64,000 bases of DNA from Actibacterium sp. 188UL27-1 (lineage in GTDB: Bacteria; Pseudomonadota; Alphaproteobacteria; Rhodobacterales; Rhodobacteraceae). Shown here in pieces: positions 35,857-43,196 of the stretch (positions are counted from its first letter, which is position 1; every line of letters begins with the position of its first letter). Below the pieces are notes generated by a model. The model saw only the letters and a program-made list of their open reading frames with translations. It had not been told where the DNA came from and made no database searches. The stretch lies in contig NZ_JAFEUL010000011.1 in NCBI RefSeq assembly GCF_016901225.1, forward strand, positions 62,001-126,000. Reading direction: 5' to 3'. Both the position numbers and the translations under genes were made by a program.

Positions 35857-35864
35857 CCCCCGAC

Positions 35865-37235
35865 CTAGCCTTGGACTTCGTTGCCCACGACCTTTTGCTC
35901 GCCCTTCAAGCCGATGGGCAGGCTTTCGAGATAGGCATTGGGCGTGCGACCGTCATAGCCGATCCCATCGATGATATCGCCGGCGGGTGTCGCCTCCTTG
36001 TAGCCGTCACTGTCCCACGGGAAGTCGGCCTCGTTCGCCAGGCCTTCATCGACCAGCATGCGGGCGGCTTCGAGGTAGATCGCGGGCTTGTAGACCTTTT
36101 GCGCCATCTCGTCATACCAACTGTCCGGCTTGGCTTCGGCGATCTGGCCCCACCGACGCATTTGGGTCAGGTACCAGACAGCATCCGAATAATAGGGATA
36201 GGTCGCGTTGTAGCGGAAGAAGACGTTGAAATCCGGGATTTCGCGCTTGTCGCCTTTTTCAAACTCAAAGAAGCCGGTCATGGAGTTCGCGATCACCTCA
36301 GCATCGGCGCCGACATATTCGGAGCGCGCCAGGATCTCCACCGCCTCCTGGCGGTTGGCGTTATCGTTCTCATCCAGCCAGATGGCCGCACGGATCAGCG
36401 CCTTGGTCAGGGCCAGCGTGGTCTGTGGATTTTCCTCCTGGAATTTAGCGCTAAGGCCAAAGACCTTTTCTGGATTGTTCTTCCACATCTGGTAATCGGT
36501 GATCACCGGCACACCGATCCCTTTGAACACGGCCTGCTGGTTCCACGGCTCACCCACGGCGTAGCCATAGATTGTGCCAGCCTCCATCGTGGCGGGCATC
36601 TGGGGCGGCGGTGTTACAGAGAGCAAGACATCAGCGCCGATCTGGCCCGAGACGTTCTGGGGCGAATAATAACCGGGTTCGATCCCGCCGGCGGCCAACC
36701 AATAGCGGATTTCGTAATTGTGGGTCGAGACGGGGAAGACCATGCCCATGTTAAACGGCTTGCCCTGGTCCTTGTAATCCTCGACCACAGGTTTCAGGGC
36801 GGCAGCGCTGATCGGGTGGACAGGCAGGCCGTCTTCGCGGCTTTCGATATTGGGGCGCATCTGCTCCCAGATTTCATTCGATACGGTGATGCTGTTGCCG
36901 TTCAGGTCCATGGAGAAAGGCGTTATGATATGCGCCTCTGTCCCGTAACCGATGGTGGCAGCAAGCGGCTGTCCCGCCAGCATGTGGGCACCGTCCAATT
37001 CGCCGTCGATCACACGGTCCAGCAAGACCTTCCAGTTGGCCTGGGGTTCGAGCGTGACGAAGAGACCTTCATCTTCAAAATAGCCGTTCTCATAGGCGAT
37101 GGCGAGCGGGGCCATATCGGTCAGTTTAATAAAGCCAAAGGTCAGCTCATCTTTTTCAACATCCAAAAGCTCTGCCATTGCGCCGGTCGAAACCAAGGCG
37201 GTGGTGGCAAGGGCTGCGGTGAAGATGGATTTCAT
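35865..37235 (-). CDS. nrtA: Nitrate/nitrite ABC transporter substrate-binding protein
   Basis: A 456-residue NrtA/CmpA-family protein with a signal peptide ([21 protein letters not shown]). The family core is present: [57 protein letters not shown]. It captures nitrate or nitrite in the periplasm. It has its own RNA leader with antiterminator hairpins and a terminator, described separately. It is homologous to the cytoplasmic sensor NasS encoded just upstream. Confidence 0.94.
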   Translation of the reverse strand: MKSIFTAALATTALVSTGAMAELLDVEKDELTFGFIKLTDMAPLAIAYENGYFEDEGLFVTLEPQANWKVLLDRVIDGELDGAHMLAGQPLAATIGYGTEAHIITPFSMDLNGNSITVSNEIWEQMRPNIESREDGLPVHPISAAALKPVVEDYKDQGKPFNMGMVFPVSTHNYEIRYWLAAGGIEPGYYSPQNVSGQIGADVLLSVTPPPQMPATMEAGTIYGYAVGEPWNQQAVFKGIGVPVITDYQMWKNNPEKVFGLSAKFQEENPQTTLALTKALIRAAIWLDENDNANRQEAVEILARSEYVGADAEVIANSMTGFFEFEKGDKREIPDFNVFFRYNATYPYYSDAVWYLTQMRRWGQIAEAKPDSWYDEMAQKVYKPAIYLEAARMLVDEGLANEADFPWDSDGYKEATPAGDIIDGIGYDGRTPNAYLESLPIGLKGEQKVVGNEVQG

Positions 37236-37282
37236 GTGTCTTCCTTTCGGGCCAAAGAGAGGTGGCAGGATGGGTGGGACAG

Positions 37283-37349
37283 AAAAAAGCGCCGCACGAT
37301 CATGTCGTTGCCCGGGAGGAGGAGAGGGCGTTGACAGATCGAGCGGCGC
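37283..37349 (-). terminator. Intrinsic terminator in the nas leader RNA
   Basis: Left arm GCGCCGC (37343-37349) pairs with right arm GCGGCGC (37289-37295), followed on the transcript by six U (37283-37288). The left arm is the 3' part of leader hairpin P2, so P2 and the terminator cannot form together. Confidence 0.8.
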
Positions 37350-37378
37350 TGCTCTGGCGCGTCCTGCGACGGTGCAGG
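37341..37378 (-). promoter_or_regulatory. NasT (ANTAR) two-hairpin RNA target in the nas leader
   Basis: On the transcript two short stems carry six-base loops with A at position 1 and G at position 4, the ANTAR pattern. P1 is CCTGC-ACCGTC-GCAGG (37363-37378); P2 is GAGC-AGCGCC-GCTC (37341-37354); the linker is 8 bases. P2 competes with the terminator downstream. NasT, free when nitrate has released it from NasS, should stabilise P1-P2 and let transcription continue into nrtA. Confidence 0.8.
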
Positions 37379-37513
37379 GCGGAGCGAAGCGACATCAATG
37401 TTGCCTCGCGTTAACAATGTGGTAACCGGGTGCTGCATTGCAGAACAACCGGTTTTCGCGCGCAGCATCAGGTTGCTCGAGATTACACCCAACGATGCCT
37501 GATTTTTGAGCGG

Positions 37514-38689
37514 TCAACTGGATGCAGGGTCAAAAATCGCGCCATCGAAAAAGGCATCCGGTCCCAGAATCATATCCCCTTTGACTGACGCGACCGCTGT
37601 GCGGTGGATCATGCTGCCTTCCAGTTTCTCGGACGCGCCGGGCATATCAACGCCCAATGGCGCGAGATTGGCGCGGTACAGATCGGGGCGGAAACAGGCC
37701 TTGGCGGTGGCGATGGAGGCCGCGCGGTCCAACCCGTGGCGGGGGGCCAGGCGGTGGGCAATCCAGGCGGCCTGGCTGCGCCAGGGGAAGGTCGCACCCG
37801 AGCGGGCGAAGTGGAGAAAGCCCGTGACATCCTCTCCGATACTGCCGGGGCTGGGCACGATCCGGCCCATCAGGGCGCGGTCGATCACGGCGTCGGGCAG
37901 GTCCAGATGTTCGGACCGGGCGAGGATTTCGCTCGCGAGTGTGCGATTATCCTTTTGATCCAGCCAGCGGCAGGCGCGAAAGACCGCGCGCATCAAGGCG
38001 GCGGTGGTTTGGGGCGCCTCGTCGGTCCAGCGGTGGCGCACGGCGAGCACCTTTTCTGGCGCAAACTGCCAGATGGCGCTGCCGGGAAGTATGAGTTCGC
38101 CCACCTGCGCCTCAACCGTCTGGCTGCCCCAGGGTTCGCCCACGCAAAACGCGTCGATCTGGTTGTCAGCCACGGCTTCGGCCATGCGCGGCGGCGGGAT
38201 GGTGATGATCTGCAGCATGCCAGGGTCCGGCAGGTCGCAGCCCTGGAGCCAGATATGCAGAAGCTCGGTATGCATCGAGAACGGGAAGGGCACGCCGATG
38301 CGGAGCGGGTTCCGGGCGCTGCCCAGCAGGGCATGGCCGGTTTCCATTGGCGTTTGGAAGCCACCATGCCAGCCTTCGGCGCGCATCATTTGGGCCAGGG
38401 CCGTGCTGACGCCGATTGTGTTGCCGTTGACCGACAAGACCATCAGCGCGTCGATCCGGCAGGGGATACCGCCAAGACCGAGGGACATGGCGATCGGGAG
38501 CGGCGACAGCATCTGCGCGCAGTCGAGGTGACCCAATGCCAGCAGATCGCGCAGGGCCGACCAGGAAGGTTGGCGCAACAGGTTGAGGCGGATGCCCTCT
38601 TCGATGTCAAAGTTAAGGGCGCGGGCGATGATCAGGGGGGCGCTGTCCACCAGCGGGACATAGCCGCAATCAAGCTGTTGGGGTGTCAT
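37514..38689 (-). CDS. nasS: Nitrate-sensing regulator NasS (NrtA-like, cytoplasmic)
   Basis: A 391-residue protein homologous to NrtA/CmpA but with no signal peptide; it starts directly at TPQQLDCGYVPLVDSAPLII. Shared elements include FCVGEPWGSQTVEAQVG and IPPPRMAEAVADNQIDAF. In the NasS-NasT system it holds NasT inactive until nitrate or nitrite binds. It overlaps nasT by 4 bp and precedes the leader it controls. Confidence 0.9.
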   Translation of the reverse strand: MTPQQLDCGYVPLVDSAPLIIARALNFDIEEGIRLNLLRQPSWSALRDLLALGHLDCAQMLSPLPIAMSLGLGGIPCRIDALMVLSVNGNTIGVSTALAQMMRAEGWHGGFQTPMETGHALLGSARNPLRIGVPFPFSMHTELLHIWLQGCDLPDPGMLQIITIPPPRMAEAVADNQIDAFCVGEPWGSQTVEAQVGELILPGSAIWQFAPEKVLAVRHRWTDEAPQTTAALMRAVFRACRWLDQKDNRTLASEILARSEHLDLPDAVIDRALMGRIVPSPGSIGEDVTGFLHFARSGATFPWRSQAAWIAHRLAPRHGLDRAASIATAKACFRPDLYRANLAPLGVDMPGASEKLEGSMIHRTAVASVKGDMILGPDAFFDGAIFDPASS

Positions 38690-39270
38690 AGGAGCAGGTC
38701 CGAGGCGGTGACGAGCGCTTCGGCCACGTCGATGACCTTGCGGCCTTGGTCCATCGCGGTTTTGCGCAGCAGGCTATAAGCCTCGTCCTCTGAGATGGAT
38801 TTGGCGCGCATCAGCAGGCCCTTGGCGCGGTCAATGGTTTTGCGTTCGGCAAGGGCCTGTTTGGCCGCTTCGAGCTCTGTCCGCATCTGGCTGACCATCT
38901 GGAATCGGGCGATTGCGGTTTCCAGGACGGGCTTGATGCGGTCCTTGCGCAGGCCATCAACGACATAGGCGCTGAGCCCGGCGGCAAGGGCGGAGCGGGT
39001 CATCTCGTCATCGGAGCGGTCCACAAACATGGCGACCGGGCGTTCGGTCGCGCCAGAGGCGGCGGACAGGTTTTCGAGCAGGTCACGGTTGGGATTGGCC
39101 AGATCGATCAGGACGAGGTCGGGGTTGAGATCAGACAGTTTGCGCGCAAGGCCCACCGTATCACCCAGGACGGTGACATCGGTCCAGCCGCCCTTGGACA
39201 GCCCCTCGATGATATCGCGGGCGCGGTCCCGGTCGGGTTCGACAACGACGATATTCAGGCTGCGATCCAT
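38686..39270 (-). CDS. nasT: ANTAR-domain antitermination regulator NasT
   Basis: A 194-residue protein: N-terminal receiver-like domain (NIVVVEPDRDRARDIIEGLS, with LVLIDLANP in place of the phospho-acceptor loop) and C-terminal ANTAR RNA-binding domain (AERKTIDRAKGLLMRAKSIS, EDEAYSLLRKTAMDQGRKV). It binds hexaloop RNA hairpins to prevent termination. Its likely target is the hairpin pair between nasS and nrtA. Confidence 0.93.
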   Translation of the reverse strand: MDRSLNIVVVEPDRDRARDIIEGLSKGGWTDVTVLGDTVGLARKLSDLNPDLVLIDLANPNRDLLENLSAASGATERPVAMFVDRSDDEMTRSALAAGLSAYVVDGLRKDRIKPVLETAIARFQMVSQMRTELEAAKQALAERKTIDRAKGLLMRAKSISEDEAYSLLRKTAMDQGRKVIDVAEALVTASDLLL

Positions 39271-39423
39271 CCAAGCGTTGATCGAAGCGCGCGTTCGGAG
39301 GGTAAAGCGAAAGCCGTTGATCAGGCGACAAAAGTCGAACCGTGTGGGTTGATCCGGTTGCGGATTAGGCGGGTCTGCCGGTTTATTGTGCAGGTGCAGA
39401 AAGAGGGCGATTGGACCGCCGTG

Positions 39424-40104
39424 TCAATCCTGTTCGGCCTGGCTGCTATCTGCGTTGGGCGGGCCCTGCTCTGCGCTGGAGGGGGCGTGGGTCTGGGCGG
39501 CCAAATCTGTCAGGCGCCGCCAAGTTGCCAACCGGATGGGCACGCGGGTATTTTTCGCAAGCAACGTATCGTCGGCCAGGACGCCGCCGATGCTGCATTT
39601 GGCATCGAAGATATCCCCAGCCGCGATCATATCTGCATTTCCCAGCAGGGCCATGCGATCCCCATCCGTCTCAATGGCGATATCGGGCCACTCCAACGTC
39701 ACTGGCGTATCCAACTGCCGAGACGCAGCAGCGGCGAATGGTGCCAGGATCAGCGGATTGCGGACCGCGCTGGTCGAGATCGGTTCTGCCCGCAACAGGA
39801 TGGCCGAATCTGCCAGGCTGGCGCCGGTGCAGATGGGACAAAGCCATTCTCCGCGGGAGGTCCATTCTCCATCGCCTTGCTTGGTCTGGGGCAAGACTTT
39901 GGACAGCGGGGCATTTGCCAAGGCGTCCAAGGCGTTGGTCATGATGATGAGCCCCTGAACATCGAACTGACTGAGCCACGAGGCTGCCCAGGCCGCTTCA
40001 TCGGCAAGCCCCCAGGGCAAGCCAACGGACCTTGATGCCTTGCGAACCAAAGCATCGACTTCATTCAGGGACGGCTTCACTTTACCATCCGTGGAAAAGG
40101 CCAA
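39424..40104 (-). CDS. DUF3726-like protein
   Basis: A 226-residue soluble protein. LNEVDALVRKASRSVGLPWG, LADEAAWAASWLSQF and the C-terminal RVPIRLATWRRLTDLAAQ fit the DUF3726 family as I remember it; function unknown. Two cysteines in LCPICTGASL could bind metal. It overlaps the 564-residue gene upstream by 28 bp, and the pair plus the dipeptidase-like gene form one transcription unit. Confidence 0.65.
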   Translation of the reverse strand: MAFSTDGKVKPSLNEVDALVRKASRSVGLPWGLADEAAWAASWLSQFDVQGLIIMTNALDALANAPLSKVLPQTKQGDGEWTSRGEWLCPICTGASLADSAILLRAEPISTSAVRNPLILAPFAAAASRQLDTPVTLEWPDIAIETDGDRMALLGNADMIAAGDIFDAKCSIGGVLADDTLLAKNTRVPIRLATWRRLTDLAAQTHAPSSAEQGPPNADSSQAEQD

Positions 40105-41771
40105 TCCTCGGCAGTATCCGGGGTCAGGGTTTCGGGAAATGGGGCGCCCGCATACATGCAGATGCGCAACCAGCGGTCGGATTTCGGATCGAACCGGGTT
40201 GCCCCAAAAAAAGCCAGCACACAGCGCAACAGATCGACCGGATGCATGTCCGCCGAGATCGTGTTGTCTCTAATTTCACTGTAAGGTGCTTGGAGGGCGG
40301 TTTGAATACGGCGCACGGTACTTCGATAGACAGGATCATTCATTAACAACGTCGCGATGCGCGCATCCTCGGGCCAATCTGTCAAGGCCTGATAAAGTCG
40401 CGAGACATCCCGACCGGGGGCGACAGGCTGTGCATAAGGGGCCAGCGCGTCGGTCATTCTGTCGCTCAGGCGGGGCTCCAGTTTGTCGGCAGAGACATAC
40501 CAGATCCGCGCCGAATTCCGGGGGTCATCCCAGTCGATAGACAGTGCCCAATCGTAGCGGCGCCGAATGTGATCCTTCAACGTGCCAACGGTCATTGTGC
40601 CGTCAATGGGCATGTATCTGGGATTGGGAACAGCCATGGTTTGAGCGAGGTCATCGACCAGATCGCCATGGGGTTCAAGCATCAGCGAGGTAAGGCATTC
40701 CTGCCCTTCCAGCGACAATGCCCCTTCTGACCAAAGATAGAGTTCATTCCATGGATAGTTTGTGACAAATTCATCACTATCCATGTGGCTTGAGAGAAGG
40801 GTCAGATCCTGCTGAAGGCCGACCAACTTGCGTCCCTGCATCGGATCCCCGGTCTCCCACGAGGCGACGTGCTGTCGGACTTGCGCGAGGCGGGACCGAA
40901 AGGTGGCCATAGCATCGTCTGTGGCCATCGACAGCGCGCGCACCCGGGCAACCGCGGTTTCACGGGCGGCAATCCAGTTATGGATGAGCCGGGGGTGGTG
41001 CATGACGAACGGAGCAAGGCCGAGCCCGGTCGCATTGCCCACGCCCAATTCCTGCGCCAGATCCGCATCAAGCGTGGCGGCACGCTCGCCGCCTTTGGCC
41101 AGTGCCATGTGGTTTGCCAGATCACGGACAAACAATCGGATGAGGTAAACAGTCAACATTTCGGCCTGGAAGGGTGCAGAAAATTCCGGTCTATCTTTAA
41201 TGTAGGCGAAATCTGCCGCGCCGAATTTTCCTGAGCCATAAACCGCCGTGGTGCGCATCAGATAGCCGGTGTCGCGCAAGCGCTCGATATCGGGTTGATG
41301 CCCGGCGGCCAGGGCATCGACGACATGGGCCCAAAGGCGGCCGGAACGGTTTGCGCGGGACAGAACAAGCTCCTTCTCGCTGATCCGACCCGCCTCCTGG
41401 TGGGGGACATTTCGCGAAAGACGGTTAATGTCATCCGCGCTCGGTTCCCCGTCAACTAGTGCAAAAGTGGCATCCCACGCCGTGGCGATCACGCGGTCCG
41501 ACCGTTGTGTCGGGGGCAGATCGTGGGAAAAGGCCACCAGGGCGTACCGGCGCTGTGGGGTTGTCACAGTATAGACGGCATGCCCAACCCCATTGGTATC
41601 AATATCAAAGGTCGTTTTTGCAAAGGTCCATGCGTCCCGGGCCATGCGCCGCATCAGAATGCGCATGAAGGACAGCCTGCATTGGTGCGATGCTCCCAGA
41701 CGGGCAAGGCGCATCACGGTTTCGGGGGGGCGCTTGGGCCGGGTTTCGCTGTGATCTTGCGTCTGGCTCAT
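40077..41771 (-). CDS. Conserved hypothetical protein, 564 aa
   Basis: A large soluble protein with no domain I recognise. The sequence is rich in Arg, Trp and helix-forming residues and has long conserved-looking stretches: KRPPETVMRLARLGASHQCR, RTTAVYGSGKFGAADFAYIK, YNWELYLW-like NYPWNELYLWSEGALSLEGQ. No signal peptide or membrane helix is seen. It lies between the DUF3726-like gene (28-bp overlap) and the M19-like gene (9 bp upstream). It probably acts with them; an enzyme using the GSGKFG loop is possible, but nothing more can be said. Confidence 0.75.
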   Translation of the reverse strand: MSQTQDHSETRPKRPPETVMRLARLGASHQCRLSFMRILMRRMARDAWTFAKTTFDIDTNGVGHAVYTVTTPQRRYALVAFSHDLPPTQRSDRVIATAWDATFALVDGEPSADDINRLSRNVPHQEAGRISEKELVLSRANRSGRLWAHVVDALAAGHQPDIERLRDTGYLMRTTAVYGSGKFGAADFAYIKDRPEFSAPFQAEMLTVYLIRLFVRDLANHMALAKGGERAATLDADLAQELGVGNATGLGLAPFVMHHPRLIHNWIAARETAVARVRALSMATDDAMATFRSRLAQVRQHVASWETGDPMQGRKLVGLQQDLTLLSSHMDSDEFVTNYPWNELYLWSEGALSLEGQECLTSLMLEPHGDLVDDLAQTMAVPNPRYMPIDGTMTVGTLKDHIRRRYDWALSIDWDDPRNSARIWYVSADKLEPRLSDRMTDALAPYAQPVAPGRDVSRLYQALTDWPEDARIATLLMNDPVYRSTVRRIQTALQAPYSEIRDNTISADMHPVDLLRCVLAFFGATRFDPKSDRWLRICMYAGAPFPETLTPDTAEDWPFPRMVK

Positions 41772-41780
41772 TACCGCAGC

Positions 41781-42755
41781 TTAACCCAACGGCGCGAAAT
41801 TGTCCTCAAAGAACACGTACCAGTTGCGACCCATGATCCCGTGGATGTCGTCTTCGGCCATGCCGGTGTCTCGCAAGCCCCGTTCAATGGCACCGAAATC
41901 CCGGTTGTCCTGAAACCAGCCGGGCATGCGCGGAAAGCCGGGTTGCGTAGCGGAGCCTTCGCCGTAATCCGTTTGCTTTGTCCACCGTCCGACCCGCATC
42001 CAATCGACCACGCTATGGGGCTGATCCTGGCACAGATCCGTGCCCAATCCCAGATGGCGGGGGCCGACAAGATCCGCGGTGCGGGCGATCATCTCGCAAA
42101 ACGATTGCAGGCTGCAGGCGCTGCCATCCTTCAGGTGATGCGGGTAAAGGGAAAAGCCCAGCATCCCGCCCCGTTCTGTCACGGCACGGATCACGTCGGC
42201 GCGTTTGTTGCGCCGCGCCGGGTGCCAGTCATGGGGGTTGGCGTGGCTGATGACAATGGGCCGGGTTGAAGCCTCGGCGGCCTCCAATGTGGAGCGGTCG
42301 GCGGAATGGCTCATGTCGATGACAAGGCCGACGCGGTTCATTTCGGCGATCACCGCGCGGCCCATGCGGGTGAGGCCGGGATCCTCGGCTTCGTAACAGC
42401 CGGTCGCCAGAAGGGATTGATTGTTATAGGTCAACTGCATGAAGCGAATGCCAAGGGTATGCGCAATCTCCACCAGGCCGATATCATCCTCGATCGGACT
42501 TGGGTTTTGGAAACCAAAGAAAATGGCCGTTCGTCCCGTCCGGCGCGCGATGTCGATGTCGCTGGCCCAGCGACCGGGCAGGATCAGATCGGGATGGCAC
42601 CGGAACCGATCATTCCAAGCCTCAAGGTTTAGCACCATTTCCCGAAAGGTTTCGTGGTAGGCAATCGTGACATGGACCGCGTCTACGCCGCCCTCGCGCA
42701 TTTGCCGAAAAACCTTTTCCGACCAGTTTGCGTATTGTAGGCCATCGATCCGCAA
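41781..42755 (-). CDS. Membrane-dipeptidase-like (M19) protein with altered metal site
   Basis: A 324-residue TIM-barrel protein of the renal dipeptidase family. The two late histidines (DMSH at about 150, ISHANP at about 171) and the catalytic Asp (LGLGTD at about 240) are kept. The N-terminal HxD is replaced by DGLQYANW and the bridging Glu by Gln (FGFQN at about 80-84). A subgroup with GFQN exists among bacterial M19-like proteins, so this is probably real biology, with a mononuclear or changed metal centre. It is the first gene of the DUF3726 cluster. Confidence 0.85.
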   Translation of the reverse strand: MRIDGLQYANWSEKVFRQMREGGVDAVHVTIAYHETFREMVLNLEAWNDRFRCHPDLILPGRWASDIDIARRTGRTAIFFGFQNPSPIEDDIGLVEIAHTLGIRFMQLTYNNQSLLATGCYEAEDPGLTRMGRAVIAEMNRVGLVIDMSHSADRSTLEAAEASTRPIVISHANPHDWHPARRNKRADVIRAVTERGGMLGFSLYPHHLKDGSACSLQSFCEMIARTADLVGPRHLGLGTDLCQDQPHSVVDWMRVGRWTKQTDYGEGSATQPGFPRMPGWFQDNRDFGAIERGLRDTGMAEDDIHGIMGRNWYVFFEDNFAPLG

Positions 42756-42764
42756 GCGCGCGGA

Positions 42765-43061
42765 TCAGCAGACAGTGATGGGTGGGTAGCAGCCCACCAT
42801 CTTACCACCATGGGATGTGGTGTCTCCCAGACGCATGATGCCTTTGCTGTTGATCTTGACCCGGCTGGATCCCTTTTGGGCATTGGCCTTGGTCGGGACA
42901 CCGGTGCACAGGCACACGCCCCCTTCGACCAGCACCGGGATGCCGTTTATCTTGACATGGCTTTGGCCTGGGGAAATTGCGGGGCCGCCGATATGGGGCC
43001 GCGGCACCAGTGACGGGCAGGCATGAACGTGACCCAAATGGCAAATCGGTTTGCTGACCAT
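42765..43061 (-). CDS. PAAR-domain protein
   Basis: A 98-residue protein made almost wholly of a PAAR domain: PRPHIGGPAISPGQSHVKIN, GIPVLVEGGVCLCTG, KINSKGIMRLGDTTSHGGKM. PAAR proteins cap the VgrG spike of type VI secretion and carry toxins. This one has no fused toxin and no T6SS genes are near. It starts at an ATG with AGGA upstream (MVSKPICHLGHVHACPSLVP). The next gene on the same strand is a large metallopeptidase, 135 bp upstream. An extracellular-structure role is equally possible. Confidence 0.8.
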   Translation of the reverse strand: MVSKPICHLGHVHACPSLVPRPHIGGPAISPGQSHVKINGIPVLVEGGVCLCTGVPTKANAQKGSSRVKINSKGIMRLGDTTSHGGKMVGCYPPITVC

Positions 43062-43196
43062 GATATGCGTCCTGAAATGACTTCCATGTGTAATATGGTG
43101 ATGTTTGCAGGTCAGGTCAAAGGGGCTGCGCCGGTGTTTGACACGAAAAAGGGGCAGGCCATCGGCCCACCCCATTTCAATCCGGTCAATGACAGA

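Noticed and set aside
35865-37334. Forward-strand 487-codon frame opposite nrtA
   Set aside because: It is the shadow of nrtA: no family resemblance, and the opposite strand encodes a perfect NrtA.
37400-37513. Sigma-54 promoter before nrtA
   Set aside because: A GG ... GC pair near CCGGTTGTTCTGC has seven rather than ten bases between, so the -24/-12 spacing fails.
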